A stretch of 64,000 nt of DNA from Mesostigma viride (lineage: Eukaryota > Streptophyta > Mesostigmatophyceae > Mesostigmatales > Mesostigmataceae), in assembly GCA_009746045.1 (NCBI GenBank), contig RPFO01000667.1:5960754-6024753 (forward strand), given 5' to 3'. The notes beneath the pieces are model-generated. The model made no database searches, had not been told where the DNA came from, and saw nothing but the letters and a program-made list of their open reading frames with translations. Both the position numbers and the translations under genes were made by a program. This document shows, one piece after another, positions 32,433 to 44,319 of this stretch. Every line of letters begins with the position of its first letter. The stretch's first letter is position 1.

Positions 32433-35389
32433 TCACAGCCGGCTTGGTGGCGCCCCCGCCATCGCCCCCATGCTGCCGCCGTCCCCCGATTTGTTGGGGC
32501 TGAGGCTGATGAGGTTTGTTGGGTCGCGCAGCACGTACTTTGGCAGCTCGTACTTGCAGCCTGCAGCCGCCACGCACGAGCAAAAGAAAGCAACGCAGGA
32601 ATGTAAAGGTTCACCGCCAACAAAGGAGACAAGGACGATAAGGTTGGTTGTCCACAAACCCTAAACCCTAAACCCTAAACCCTAAACAGATAAGGTTGGT
32701 TGTCCACAAACCCTAAACCCTAAACCCTAAACCCTAAACAGATAAGGTTGGTTGTCCACAAAGGACGCAGACAGTAATGTTGACCGCCCACACAGGACGC
32801 AAGGACACAGGGACACAGGGACACAACACAGGAATGCAGGGACAGCAATGTCAATATTAGTAATTTTGACACTTGTGCCAGCGTTGCAAGAAAATACCAT
32901 TTCGTTTGCGGAACCAAGAGGTCTGCATGCAAGCCGGGCACCGAAAATGGGCAAACAGAGTGGGAGTCTTATAAATCTAGAAATGACGGCTAGGATTCAT
33001 GAAAATTAAAGCAAGGGCTGCAACCAGGAACACTTGGAAAACAACAAACGCAAATGGAGTCAATCATAACCCTCCCTCCACCACTGGGGAGCTCGGCCGA
33101 CTGCGCAAGGCGACCCCCACCTGTCACCCAGTTTGTACTAGCTTGTCAGCTGTTGTGCAGCAGCGTGGAGCGGCACGGGGTAGCATGGACACGGCATGGA
33201 TCGCGCGTGGGTTGTACTTACTTACACACACAACCCCTGGTGATGTAGCGAGTGTGCGATGAACCAAGTGTGCGATGAATGACTACAAAGGATTATGAAA
33301 CCTATTCCTTTTGATGACAACGGATCATGCTGTCATGCCAAGTGGGGTGAGGTCATCCCAGCAGCGCCACAGGCAGGTGTCTATCCACCAGACGTGATAG
33401 CACTGTGCAACACGGCGTGCACAAACCTCATCAAAATGGCAGAAAAGGGTAGAACCCATCCCAGGCCAGGCTTCCACAAAGGTGATCAAGTCCTATGTTA
33501 CAAGGAGAGCAGCTTTGGTAAGGTTGGAACTTGGCCCGGTCCCGTTACCATCCCTGGGTTTACCAAGCAGGGCAAGCCAGTTGACGTCAAGCACAACTCT
33601 AATGGAAAGCGTCACAGGGTGAGCTGTCATGGAATAAGGAGACATTATTCTCCTAGGGCAGACGTGCCTGGGGAAGAGTCTTTAAGCATGGACTCACTCA
33701 TTCTTCCTGGCAATACAGGCATGCCCAGCGGCACACAACCTGAGTGACCTTATCACATGGCTGTTGACAGCACCACAGCACCCACTGTGAACCCTTCCAC
33801 CCTCGGTGAAGCAGGTGCCACTTCACAACCTGGGGATAGCTTAGCCAGGCAAGAGGTAGTAGGTCTGGATGCACATAAGACCCAAGGCACAATAAGGGAA
33901 CGTACAGCGCCCTGTCATCTAAGGCAGTTAAGTAACAGGTAGGCGGGGGGGGGGGGGGGGGGACACTTTGTTGTAGCGTGGAAGGAAGGCAATGTACACG
34001 CCCACATGTACGTGTCAACAATGAATCAAGTGTCAAAAACGGAGCATGGGCGTAGCAAGGCGCGCACGTACCGCGTACGTCGTAGCTGACGGAGAGATCG
34101 GCTGTCGATGACATCACCCCTGCGCTCTCGAGGATGAGCGCGGCGGTTTCGGGGTCGGAGTTGACGGCGGCTTGCAGCGCGTCCCATATTTCTGGCAGGT
34201 GTCACGAGCACAGCAGGCACGCGGCAGTTTCAAGATAAGCTTCAGGAGAACTCTGGCATGGGCATCACACGTGCACACACACAATACTGTACTTTTGTGA
34301 CCGCCAAGCAAGCAAGGGCATCACACACACACACACACACACAAAGCAAGGGCGCACGCGCGCGTGACCACCACCACGACCACCAGGGGGGGGGGGGGGG
34401 GGGGGGGGGGGGGAGAGCCCCGCTGGAGGATACATTTCAGCATCCTTACAAAAAAATTTCACGCACAGAAAACATCTGCGGCAGAATAGGTGGTTATTTT
34501 CACAACATGCCGACCAGGTGCAGGGGGGCTAGAATTAATTGAAGGCAAATGGAAGGGGCGAGGGAGCGAGGGGGGGGGGGGGGGGGGGGGCGTCTAGGGT
34601 TAAAAATGGCAGGCGAATGGGAGAGGCCGGGCAAAGCATGGCCTAGGGGGAACTGAGCGTAGGTATACTATAATTGCCTCATCAATTACGAAACCAGGAT
34701 GAGCAATGGGACCAGCCAGGGAAAATGCACTGCATACTAAATAATGTTGCGTCACATCACCAGTCAATGGCAAAACCGAGTCCCTACATTTTCTCTGATT
34801 CCCAAACCCCTCCAAACAGAATTCATCATACGATTAACTGAAAAAGCTTGAATGGAAAAGTGGTAACTTCAAGCTCTTTCTGACGCTCAGGTGGTAGATC
34901 AGGGAATAAGGAAGAAACAAACCCATGCCACATGCACCATAGGCAGGAATGCAAAAAAAGCCGCGAACCATATTACAGATTGGGCCAGGAGAAGAAACAA
35001 AAAGGCTGCTTTGCAGCCAAACAGCGCTGTTATCTCCTCGCCCCCAAGCATATTGCTTCGTTCTAACCTCTGTGGCCGCCGTAATGAGGTGCTGTGTCCC
35101 AAAATTCTGCTCTCATCCGCTCCAATTGCTGCCGAGTCAGCGGCTCTGTATGCGTCCAGGATTTAGCTCTCCGGATCTTCAATTTTTGAGGAGCCGCTGC
35201 CGAGTCCGCCGCTCGCTCTGCATTCCCAAAGAAGAAAAATTCAGGCAACAGTAAAAATATTCTTATTCCCAGCCGAATGCAAGTCTTATGAGAGAAGAGC
35301 AGGTCGGCAGGATTCAACACTTGTATAACAACCATAAACCTACCGCGTTCCGCATCGCGTTTCGCCTCAACTGAGCACACGCATCCCAT
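32433..35389 (-). CDS. UBTD-type (DC-UbP N-domain) protein, complete, 4 exons
   Basis: Predicted 147 residues. Exons in order: 35389-35344, 35217-35068, 34191-34072, 32560-32433; all joins are GT-AG with matching phase. The protein starts MGCVCS, so Gly2 and Cys3/Cys5 suggest N-myristoylation and palmitoylation and hence membrane attachment. Family landmarks appear in order: PLTRQQLERMRAEFWDTAP (41-59), EIWDAL (66-71), YDVRG (102-106) and YELPKYVLRDPTNL (109-122). Each landmark lies in or across a predicted exon join, which confirms the splicing. Animal UBTD1/2 carry a C-terminal ubiquitin-like domain and bind E2 enzymes; here the protein ends in a Gly/Ser-rich tail without that domain, so a ubiquitin-pathway adaptor role is inference. 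No other gene shares its promoter region. Confidence 0.88.
32637..32762. repeat. Interstitial plant-type telomere repeats in UBTD intron 3
   Basis: Two blocks of four CCCTAAA units (about 32659-32686 and 32711-32738) sit in a 52-bp tandem unit whose other half is GATAAGGTTGGTTGTCCACA (starts at 32637, 32689 and 32741). CCCTAAA/TTTAGGG is the telomere repeat of plants and many algae. The copies are pure. Confidence 0.95.
33295..33747 (+). pseudogene. LTR-retrotransposon integrase C-terminus-like ORF in UBTD intron 3
   Basis: The frame includes FHKGDQVLCYKESSFGKVG, TWPGPVTIPGF and KRHRVSCHGIRRHYSP. A GD-V-L block followed by WPGP and a strand-rich end resembles the SH3-like C-terminus of retroelement integrases (family resemblance only). 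No RT, integrase core or LTRs are visible, so it is a fragment on the strand opposite to the host gene. Confidence 0.4.
33947..34590. repeat. Long guanine homopolymers in UBTD introns
   Basis: Runs of G occur at about 33947-33961, 34386-34413 (28 bases) and 34571-34590. The first is in intron 3 and the others in intron 2. They could form G-quadruplexes or mark weak assembly; a CA repeat lies at 34322-34343. Confidence 0.85.
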
Positions 35390-37790
35390 GGCTATCCAGA
35401 CTGGAGGGCAGGAATCAATTTCCGCCAGCAATGGTCCTGGCAAGATGTAACTGAGCGCGTCTATCCATTAATACCGATATGGCGGGCCATTTTCTATGCG
35501 ACGTCTGCCAAGCAATAGACGCGCCATATAACATCCGTCGTAGAAAGCCACACTGATGCCTGTTCGCATCAACTCCAAGCATTAGCTCTCCAATTCGCCA
35601 CCCTCCGCGCCCCAAAGCTGTCCACTGTCTTGAAGACTACGCCGATTTCACTTACGCCCGACGAAGCATGCAAGTGTTTTTTCTCGGGGAAATCCATTTC
35701 GGGGTAAAGCGACCACAACGGTCTTATCGCACGAGTAACGCAGCATCTCGACAATTTCCTTCATCGTCCATGGCCACAGGCCATGTGCTCCACCCGACCA
35801 GCGAGCCAAGCAAGGCAGATCCACAGTACCAAAAAATTTCACAGTGAGCCAACGTGACATCAGGCAGCTTCGGACTAGCGCCCACGGCATCCAAATGGAG
35901 TGTCGAGTAGTATGATGCCACCGTGGTACTTGCGCGAGATGCCCACCGTCAGATTCCGGAAAGTAACCTCCCTGAAATGTCGAAGACGTAAATTGATCTC
36001 AACTTTCCGCCAATGAAATTGACAAGTATCCAGCTGTCATGGCCGGTAATGATACGCTGACAATCGCGTTGTAGTTAAGAACCCGAACTCCCAAGCGTGC
36101 GCATAGATCATCACGTGCCAATTACTCAACTTCTAAAGAAGATAAGATCTGTAATCCTGGCATCTCCGCCCAAGGAGGTCAACGTCCGTCAAGTGATCAT
36201 TGATCAAGAAGAGATCAACCTCTGTCAACACTCAATTTATTACTGTCAAGTCGTAAACCTGCCAATGCCATGGTAGCCGAGACCTGGCACCTGCGCAGGC
36301 ATCTAAAAAATTCTTTTGCGTTCGCCCCGCGCCCGGTTATGCTGACATGAAAAAATAATTAGTTTACGTAAGATGCCCGAAGTACATGTTACAATGCAGA
36401 ATTATTAGTGAACGTCGCTGCCACAACGTGTGGTCATTTTGCGACTAGAAGAAAGGTCATGTGATTTTTAACAGGTCTTTACATGTAGGGATATGGTTAG
36501 TTAACCGAGTTGGGTTGCGACCACGTGTAGTCATCACATTCGATCTGACGACGGATATGATTTGAGAGCTGGTTGCAATTTTCAGTTTACGACTCTCGAT
36601 TCTGCAAGTCTTCATGGTCCATGTCAGTATCCTTGCTGGCCAGTCTAGCTAGTAGAAAAAGTCGACTGTCTGGGTCTTCGTTGTGTCATGGATGTTTCGA
36701 GATGGGGTGGGGTATAGCCAAACCCGTGGCGGAAGGAACGAAGCCAAAGGAATGGCTGCTGCCAACAGCGTTTGTTCCTGTTCCCGCAGGCTTTGCAGTG
36801 CATATACATCGTAGTACGTTTCATGTCGATTTCTACTGCGTCGCCTTTTTGAATGACTTGAAGGGGGCCGAGAGGGGCTATTGATCTGCTCGAACGGGTA
36901 AGTGGGATTCCTTCAACGTTTCTAGATAGGACAAGGCCAATAGCAAGGAGACCGCGATGCTTTTGCTGGCGGAAGACAAGATGTGATTGCATGCTTGCGT
37001 TGAGGCTTTTGATGTGACGAGCATGCGTAACGCGTCCACTAAAATTCCAGCATCCCATCAGCAATGTTATCAAATTGGCATCAAACTTTGCTCTTAGCAT
37101 CCCACAACTTGTTTGTATGTACGGCTAGTTGGAAATGCGAAACGTTGGAAAGGGGCACGAACTGGCCTGATAAACCATAGCTAGTAAACAACGCCTGTCG
37201 TCCAGAGTAACGAAGGCTTGTTATTTCCAAATGGAGGCATCCATGATAATAAATCCTAAATAATGCTTCGGTTCTGCCCAACAAGCGTTTTCTGCCCAGG
37301 CATATTCTTGTCATGCGTGCATTTTCTCCCAGATGGTAGTCAGGGACCTGATCGACGAAGACAAGGTGTGTATGTTTTTCAATTTATAAAACAGTGCGCT
37401 ACATAACCTGCCTCCTGCTACTGAGAATGGCCCGGGTGCCCTCCCTCAGTTCTCATGTGTTAAATGATTTTCGTCTAATAATAAAAAATTTTCACACATT
37501 GTGGGATGCCAAGAGTACAGAAAAACTCTTTCCCGGAGAGTGGTGCCAGTGATTTGAAAATGGCGCTAGGTACGAGGCAGCATGGTGCGTAGCAGTACTA
37601 CACACCCGGAATGGGGGTGTCTACGTAAGTCCTATAGTAGTTCAAGACAATTGCGAGCGCCATGTGCCCTGGAAATCAATGAGACAACCATAGTAATGAG
37701 GCAACCGTCTAGGTCATCTAGTCGCTCTTAGCGTAAGCAAGCCATAATCTCAATGAACAAGGCTACACATTTCCATCTCCATTCATCTCC
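35390..37790. other. Upstream of the UBTD-type gene; no confirmed gene
   Basis: The first few hundred bases should hold the promoter of the UBTD-type gene, but no definite motif was found. On the minus strand, isolated exon-like pieces occur: RIITGHDSWILVNF near 36035-36070, VTFRNLTVGISRKYHGG near 35910-35965 and MHCKACGN near 36780-36810. They could not be joined in phase and no family is certain. They may be relics of a divergent gene. Confidence 0.35.
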
Positions 37791-38570
37791 ATCATCCTGA
37801 ACGACTTGGAAACGCGGATAAGATGCTGGCAGGCTCGCGAGCTACCATGGTCCGGATTCTCCAGATTTCTGGCCTGCGCTGTTTGTCTCATTTATCAAGG
37901 AGACAACCATTTTCTAGTTGTCTCACTTATTAGTATGTCAATGAGAGAGCGGCCAGCGCAGGCCAGCGCCCCTAACTTTGCCGGCCCTCTTTGTGTGGCC
38001 AAGAGCTATTGAATTGAATTGAATTGTAACATAACTCCGTTGGGAGTATATGTAGCACATAGCCCAGAGAAGGGGCATATGGCCTATCATACATTCTAAG
38101 CTACTTCATTCATGTCCGCAATGAGGACCTGTACCAGGGCATGCCCTATATCACCAGCACCGTTAAGCAGCGGCGCCTGCAGCTAGTAGGGCACTTCTAA
38201 AGCTCGCACCAACCAGGTAGACACCTCACGTGGCCCCCCCGCAGGTCTGCGACCAGCCCAGCCTGGCCGGCGCCTCCTGACGTGTGGGCTGGGCCCAGTG
38301 ATGTTAGACGCCGCAAGGCCCGCACCTTCAAAGAACAGCTAGTAGAGGACATGGGGGGCCTAGGCCTCTCCGTGATTTGGAAGAAGATGATGGACAAGGC
38401 CAAGTGGGCCCAGGTCATAGAGGACAACGAGCCCCCCCCAGTGGGGAAGCGCCCGCGTGTGCAATCCCGCGGGAGGCACGCCAGATAGCTCCCCCTAGGC
38501 ACGCCTTACTCCGTGGCATGCCTTTGCGCATGACACGCAAGTACTTACTTACTTACTTACTCCCCCTAGG
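37791..38570 (+). mobile_element. APE-type LINE fragments with an ACTT tail
   Basis: 38012-38110 is a reversed 3' end beginning AATTGAATTGAATTG. 38115-38488 (plus) reads RNEDLYQGMPYITSTVKQRRLQLVGHF, a stop, WAGPSDVRRRKARTFKEQL and MMDKAKWAQVIEDNEPPP, homologous to the RT C-terminus at 47440-47730 (ISNEDLYADLPYVSHIIRHR). It ends ATGACACGCAAGTACTTACTTACTTAC at 38527-38560, an end also present at 44900-44937. This marks a third tail type. Confidence 0.7.
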
Positions 38571-38719
38571 GCAGCGAGCGGCTGCATAGATAGATGTTGT
38601 AGTTAGAATGCTGTTAGATAGATGTAGTATGTAGCCAATGTAGATAGATTAGACCGGTAGGAATGTTTGCACCCATCCATCCATCCATCGGGGTTAATGC
38701 TCCGTGACTCCCCAACGGG

Positions 38720-39403
38720 AGCACGAGTCTAATTAATTAATTAATTAAGCTACTTCCTGCAAGGGTGGGAATGTAAACAACACTTGCTCTAGGTGCACTA
38801 TAGGGCACCTCCATCACCCAGAGTTTCAGGCAACACCCAGCTAAGGGGAGCCTGTCATAGGTGGGGAAGATCAGCGCAGCTATACAAAGGCTAGGAAATG
38901 GCTTCTCAGCAGGGAGTGACCCCCTGCATGGGCACGGCATAATTAAATAAAGCTAGGTATCATCTGGAGGGTGGCTCATCATATGCACACATGTACATGA
39001 CTAAAAAGGCTAGGCCTCAGCTGGTATAGTGCCTGTAGTAGGCGGGCATGTACAAGGCCACTGTCTAACTATTCTACACTACTGCTGTATTCCCCTAGGC
39101 TGGGGCTGGAGTTGCTGGGGCCGCGGTGGTCGAGGGGGTCGCGTGCCAGGGCTTGTGGCCGACGTAGATGGCCGCCCCCTTCCAGTACACCGGCTGGCCC
39201 GCCTTGGTCTGCCGGAGCTGGAGGTAGGTCGGCCATAGCTCCCGTCGCCGTTGTTGCTGTGCCAGGGTCAAGTCGTCGTCCACGGTGAAGTGAGTATTCT
39301 CGAGCCGCTTGCGGCGTCTGAGGAACGAAATCTTGTCCGCTGGGCTCTCAAATATGAGAAGAAGCGGAGGCGCCCCTGCCTTACCCCGCGCGCGGGGGAG
39401 CAC
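38720..39403 (-). mobile_element. L1-ORF1-like LINE relic with 3' UTR
   Basis: The minus frame 39403-39095 reads APPLLLIFESPADKISFLRR and VDDDLTLAQQQRRRELWPTY, then QPVYWKGAAIYVGHK. It matches the ORF1-like relic at 45540-46105. Below 39090 follow 3'-UTR pieces as at 30060-30240 and a TTAATTAATTAATTAG run at 38729-38747. Confidence 0.65.
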
Positions 39404-40500
39404 AACGGTATGAAAGTGCCAAAAAATGCCCTTATAAGCCCTACATGGAGCAAATTGAGTCCAAACATGCTAGATATTGGTAGGCAGCATGTCTAGGACA
39501 CCAGTAGAAGGAATTTGACTTTCCAGAATTTTCCGACATCGGTTGGTCTATTTTTGGCATGTCTATTTTTAGCAACTTTTCAGATAAACAAATACCATTT
39601 AATATGCAAATAAAGAGCTCCTGATCTGGCTGTTTGCAGGTAGGCTAATGCCCATGTCTACCAACTGTGCACCAGGTCCCATGGTCATCTGACCTCATTT
39701 GGTGACAAACTGCCACCAAATGCTAGCAAAAACGCACTGTTTCACCACATCTCATTGCAGTTTCCATAGAAGATGTGTTCAGCCAAGGCTGGAAATTTGC
39801 AATCACGTTACACATCATTAATGTAGACATGGCACAAAAAATCAGGTCCATCGTACTGTATTTGGTAACAAAATGCCACCAAATGCTAGCAAAAATGCGC
39901 ATTTTTCGCGTTTTTTAAACGCATTTCATGACAGTTTTCATACAAGATGTGCTCAGTTGGGGCTGGAAACTTGCAAGCATATTAAATATCATCATTGTAG
40001 ACATTGCACAAAAATTCAGGTCCGTTGTACTTCATTCATTGACAGCTCGCTAGCAAGTGTGAGCAAAAATGTGCGTTTTTTGCATTTCCGCCACATTTCT
40101 TGCAGTTTCCCATGCCAGATGTGCTCAGTTGAGGCTGAAAACAAGCGCACATGTTAAATCATCATTTCAGACATTGCACAAAACTTCAGGTCCATCAAGT
40201 GTCATTGGGTTCACTGGTCCATGCAACACCTGCCAGTTTCCAGCTAATCACTCAACCTTGGATGCAAAGTTCTTTGTAACGGTATGGCCAACTCCCACCA
40301 ACTGTGTTGCTAACTGTTCAGACCTTGCACAGATAATATAACACAACTTTTGTGACGAATAGACAAAGATATATGACTACTATGAACAGTGGCTAGACAT
40401 GGCTGTATATATGTGCATATGGCCTTGCTCAGGCAATTTTCAAGTAGGGGCTTGTTAGACATAAGAACTGCCAGCTGTCACGTTGGCTAGCATGATCAGT
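39404..40500. repeat. Degenerate satellite, about 160-170-bp units
   Basis: Three diverged units begin near 39711, 39872 and 40045 with (A/C)TGCCACCAAATGCTAGCAAA-like strings. Each later has CAGTTTYCAT...AGATGTGYTCAG, then GGCTG(G)AAA, then ATCAT...AGACATTGCACAAA and TTCAGGTCC. Unit boundaries are approximate. No coding role was found. Confidence 0.7.
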
Positions 40501-41986
40501 TCAAACCCACAGCATGCACGGTAGTCGCAAACTCAGCTTGGCAATGTAATAATCTAAGCATGCCAGGCATGGCTGCGATGTGTTTTGTGCGCCTTGATTC
40601 GGTAGCAGCACATCCCTTGGCAACCGGCCCGCCTGACTAAGGTTGCCACACATGGTCCTCTGCATCACCATGGATGTCCCCATGTCCCTGTCTCTGTTAT
40701 AGGGGCTCACGTTGCTGGCAATGCAGCTTCCAAGTTGGACTAGATCTCCTCAGCCAGCGCTGTGGTGCATAGCCAGACAGCTCATACACTGCTCAGTTGC
40801 TACCTCGAGGTTGCCGGCTTGAAATGTGCCACCAAAGGACTGCACTTGGCCGCCATCATACCTAGCATGAAGAAGCCACTGCACATCCCCGGTGAGCCGC
40901 TTGGCCACCATACCGCAGTTGTCTTCAACAGATAGTGCAAGGCCAATGGCCTCTTCATAGGCACGTGCTTGTGCTCATGCTCTTGCTCTGGCCCTTGTCA
41001 GCATGAGATGCATGCCCTTGCATGCTTCACCATGTTTCTCCAAGCCATCCGTGACTACTTGCTTCAGAATGTCATTCAACTCCTGCACGTCCTCAGCCAG
41101 ACTGTCAAACTAGCTGGTGCCCCATCCCTCACTTTGGTGAGGACTGCGATTCTGGCTAGCAGCTTAGCGATCGTGCGTGGTTGTGCCTGAGTTTCTGGGT
41201 GAGTGGCAGTGGCATTGGAGCAAGAGGTGTTGAGCATGTGCGTGTGTCTATCCTCTTGACAAACAACCCCTCGCACCCCTGACATTGAGGAGTTTGGCCA
41301 TGTGCCAGGTTGCCAGAATTCCGCAAACATGCATCATAGGGAAATAAAGGATGGCTGGTTGTGCACACGACATGAGAAAACAAAACACACATACCTATCA
41401 GGGGGCAGGCTTGGGTTGCTTCATTGGCGCTGGTTGCAGCGTGCGTAATAATAGCCCGCCATTGGCTCATTTACCCGTGCCCTTGGCAAGCACGCACAGC
41501 CTGAACTGCATGAACTGCATGGATGCGGCCGTCCAGGATGCCCTCTGCTCATCATTCAGGGGTATGAAGGCAGCTTGGGTGCTGGCGTGTAAGGCAGCTT
41601 GTGCATCAGTGTTTGCCGCCCGGCCGTGTGGCAGCACAGGTAGCTGGCCTAGCCCGGCCACTGTCCTCTCTCCACTCTCACGCAATATGCCACCCTCTCC
41701 ACAAACCATGACAGTTCTCATGTGCATGCATGTCTTAAGATGCTTGTTGAAGGCAGATGCTTTCAGCTTAGAGATGGTGGGCACGTATGCAGTGGGTTTT
41801 ATGGACTCACAAGCATGTGAAGCCATCAAGCATCAAGAAAGCCACCAATTGCTTCTGGGTTTTCCATCAATCTTCGTGGTCAACCATGTCATGCAACATT
41901 ACTTGCCGTGAGCACAATGCCAATAAATTGCAGCATGTACAACTAGAGCAAAGCAAAGCTTTGTGATCCATAGCCCTGACTGCAAA
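40501..41986 (-). pseudogene. Decayed protein-coding region, probably from a mobile element
   Basis: Minus frames read ALHASTQAAFIPLNDEQRAS (about 41510-41590), then after stops LAEDVQELNDILKQVVTDGL (about 41045-41105) and YEEAIGLALSVEDNCGMVAK (about 40900-40960), VQWLLHARYDGGQVQSFGG and VATEQCMSCLAMHHSAG-stop near 40745. In-frame stops at about 41110 and 40985 break it. The family is not recognised; the GC-moderate style resembles 19-20.4 kb. Confidence 0.4.
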
Positions 41987-42490
41987 TCATTGCCATCGGC
42001 GGCAATAGCGCTGCAAGGCTGCCAGCCAGCCCGTAATATCTTGCCCGCAATCCATCATGCAACCTCCTAATATCCGTGTGAAGAATTCCTTGACATCCCT
42101 AGCCTGTAAGGTAACCTGTACGTCGCTGATGTGAAGAAAAGGCTCGCCATGAAACCGTAGCTCGCTATACGATTCATGACGCACTTCCCGTAAGATAAGA
42201 AGATGACCAAAAGAGAAACTCCGGAGATGGGGAACTGGTAACATATTCATCCGTGACAAGGTCAGGGCCTCAACAAGGAGTGAATTCGCCCCTAGATATG
42301 AATATGGGAACATACCGCTCGGAGGTATCCATGTCTGCCTTGCGCTTGATGTCTGTTTCGCACACCCCGCCGCAGAAACTCGTTCCGGCATTCACCTGCT
42401 GACCGCAGTTTGTGCATGTCCAGAGGCTGATAAAAGCCCCAACATCGTGGGCGTCTTTAGAGTCCACAAAGCCTGCATTAAACATGACGT
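41987..42490 (-). other. Candidate gene fragment with a zinc-ribbon-like motif
   Basis: After an acceptor-like TTTAATGCAG (about 42475) the minus frame reads FVDSKDAHDVGAFISLWTCTNCGQQVNAGTSFCGGVC and IKRKADMDTSER up to a strong GTATGT donor near 42318. The C-x2-C...C-x3-C arrangement resembles zinc ribbons. A later frame ends VKEFFTRILGGCMMDCGQDI...WLAALQRYC...stop at 41987. A confident splice join was not found, so this could be part of an unrecognised host gene or a relic. Confidence 0.35.
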
Positions 42491-42864
42491 TCGGGGCAAA
42501 CGCAGATGTATACGAAGTATGGGTCTGCCAAGCCTGACACAGCCTTGAAATTGGTCGGAAATATGCGGTAGCTCAGGAAAAAAAAATTGCAGCGGTAATG
42601 AAGAAAGTCGTTCGGTCAAAGTCTTTAGAATTTAAAAATGCGTCGTTTATGATCGAAACCCCGATCTTAGGGCGCACTTCATCGGGAAAATTTTTTGCTG
42701 CGGTCAGGTGGGGTCGAGAGAAAATCTGCGACCATTCAGGCACCCATCTATGAATGACGCAACATGCTCTTCGATTCCGCAAACTTTATGGCGAAAAAAA
42801 AACAGTGGTGGATCGAATAACACCTTAGGAGGATAATCGTAAAATTTCAGCCTTGATAGTGCCT

Positions 42865-44111
42865 TTATACACGCTCAGCATCGCCTGCCAGACCGCCATG
42901 CCTGTCGCCCGGAATTCGGTCACTTTCGTGCACGCGCACACCAAAAATCGCATTTGGCGCCACTTTTCGGGTACCGCTTACGAGGGCAGATTTTGGCGCG
43001 GCTCGTACCGTTGTGAGGCGGTGGGCGGTCAGCTTGATCTCACCAAGAAGGCCCATGCGTGCAAGGATTTTGCTCTCAAACGCTTGCATGTGCAAGCTGA
43101 ACTCGGAATTCTCACCTGCTTCCATGTCCAAGTTCTTGAGTATGGCGTTGAGGCTGCGCTTGGCGAGCTCGGCCTCCTCGCGGAGGTCAAGCGTCTGCCG
43201 CTGGAGCTGGGCTGCGACGGCGGAGGTGGTCAGAGGTGGTACGTATGTTGCTTAAGCATGTCCGCCCAGGTCGTGATGGGAGGAGCATCGCCGACCAGGC
43301 CAGCCGGGGCTGGCTTGGCGGCAATGTCCTTCACTGCCTGGGCGGTGAGGCCTGCTGTGTTCTGCAAGACCTCGATAGCGATTGCATTATCCTTGAGGCG
43401 CTGGTTGATGTCGCGGAGCTGGGCGGTGATGGAGTCGGTGGAGGCGGAGGGGGGGGGGGGGTGGAGGCGAGGAGGGTGGCGGTGGCGGTGGGGATGGTGG
43501 GGAGCTCAGCAGCCAGCGTGCCGCCAAGTGCCGCCACATCTGCGGCAAGAGGGGTCACGTGCTGCTCGAAAGCTTCCTTGAGGAGGGTGCGGATGGTGGC
43601 TTCGGTGGGGAAGGTGGGGGGGGGCGGTGGGGAAGCCCAGATCTCGGATTCGGAGCGTCCAACAAGGGAGCAGAGGGCGAAGCGTTGAAGCCTGGGGCGA
43701 GGCATGCGGTGAATGATTGGGAGAGCCTCGGCGGGGTCGACAAGCTTGCCGTCACCAGGCCAGCGGCCAGGGTTGTGGGACGTGAGGTACACGCACAGGG
43801 CTAGAAGCGAGGCGTGATTGCCGTAAAACACGTCTTCCATGAACCAAGTGGGGCTGCGTTGCCAGAAGCCGGAGCTAGCTGTTGACGTCAAAGGAGCGCT
43901 CTTCCCTGGGCGGCTCAGCAGAGCGACTGCGCTTAGGTTCAGGCGATGCAGATGGCGAGGCGAGCCCGGAAGGCTGGGCGGGCACCAGTGCACGACTAGT
44001 GTCACCGTTGCCATCTGGGCCGGTGGGCGAAGCTGCAGCCGAAGCTGCATGCGGATTTTCATTGCCGAGCGCAGCCGCCAGGCTGCGTTGCGTCGAGAGG
44101 CGTTTGCTCAT
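42865..44111 (-). mobile_element. L1-ORF1-like protein relic, nearly full length
   Basis: It begins MSKRLSTQRSLAAALGNENP at 44111. It then changes frame near 43885 to read FWQRSPTWFMEDVFYGNHAS, and TIRTLLKEAFEQHVTPLAAD down to a poly-C run at 43451-43460. There the frame slips again to ITAQLRDINQRLKDNAIAIE, PPITTWADMLKQHTYHL, and finally AAQLQRQTLDLREEAELAKR and ILARMGLLGE. The WADMLK...coiled coil...LARM order matches the ORF1-like relic at 45540-46105. Frame slips at homopolymers may be real decay or sequencing error. Confidence 0.6.
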
Positions 44112-44319
44112 CGTATATTTCGTAATAGCTTTGGAAAATTATATCAGCATGTGCGTCGTAGAAAGACGCATCGATTGTGATATTCACGGCTAAATTCGGT
44201 GCTCAAACGTGAAAGTTATGAGCTCCGCCGTCAGCCATGGCTATCTCGTGGCCCATCAGAGCACTCATCAGTGTAATCAAGAGCTATAGAACAAGTAATT
44301 TAGGACCCGCTATAAGCTA

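Noticed and set aside
35900-36075. Beta-helix-like exon pieces (HDSWILVNF, VTFRNLTVG)
   Set aside because: Joining them would need an intron of about 32 bases and no other exons of such a gene were found; kept only as a note.
36573-37314. Several 70-150-codon frames on both strands upstream of the UBTD-type gene
   Set aside because: No domain, codon-use or splice support; the frames overlap on opposite strands.
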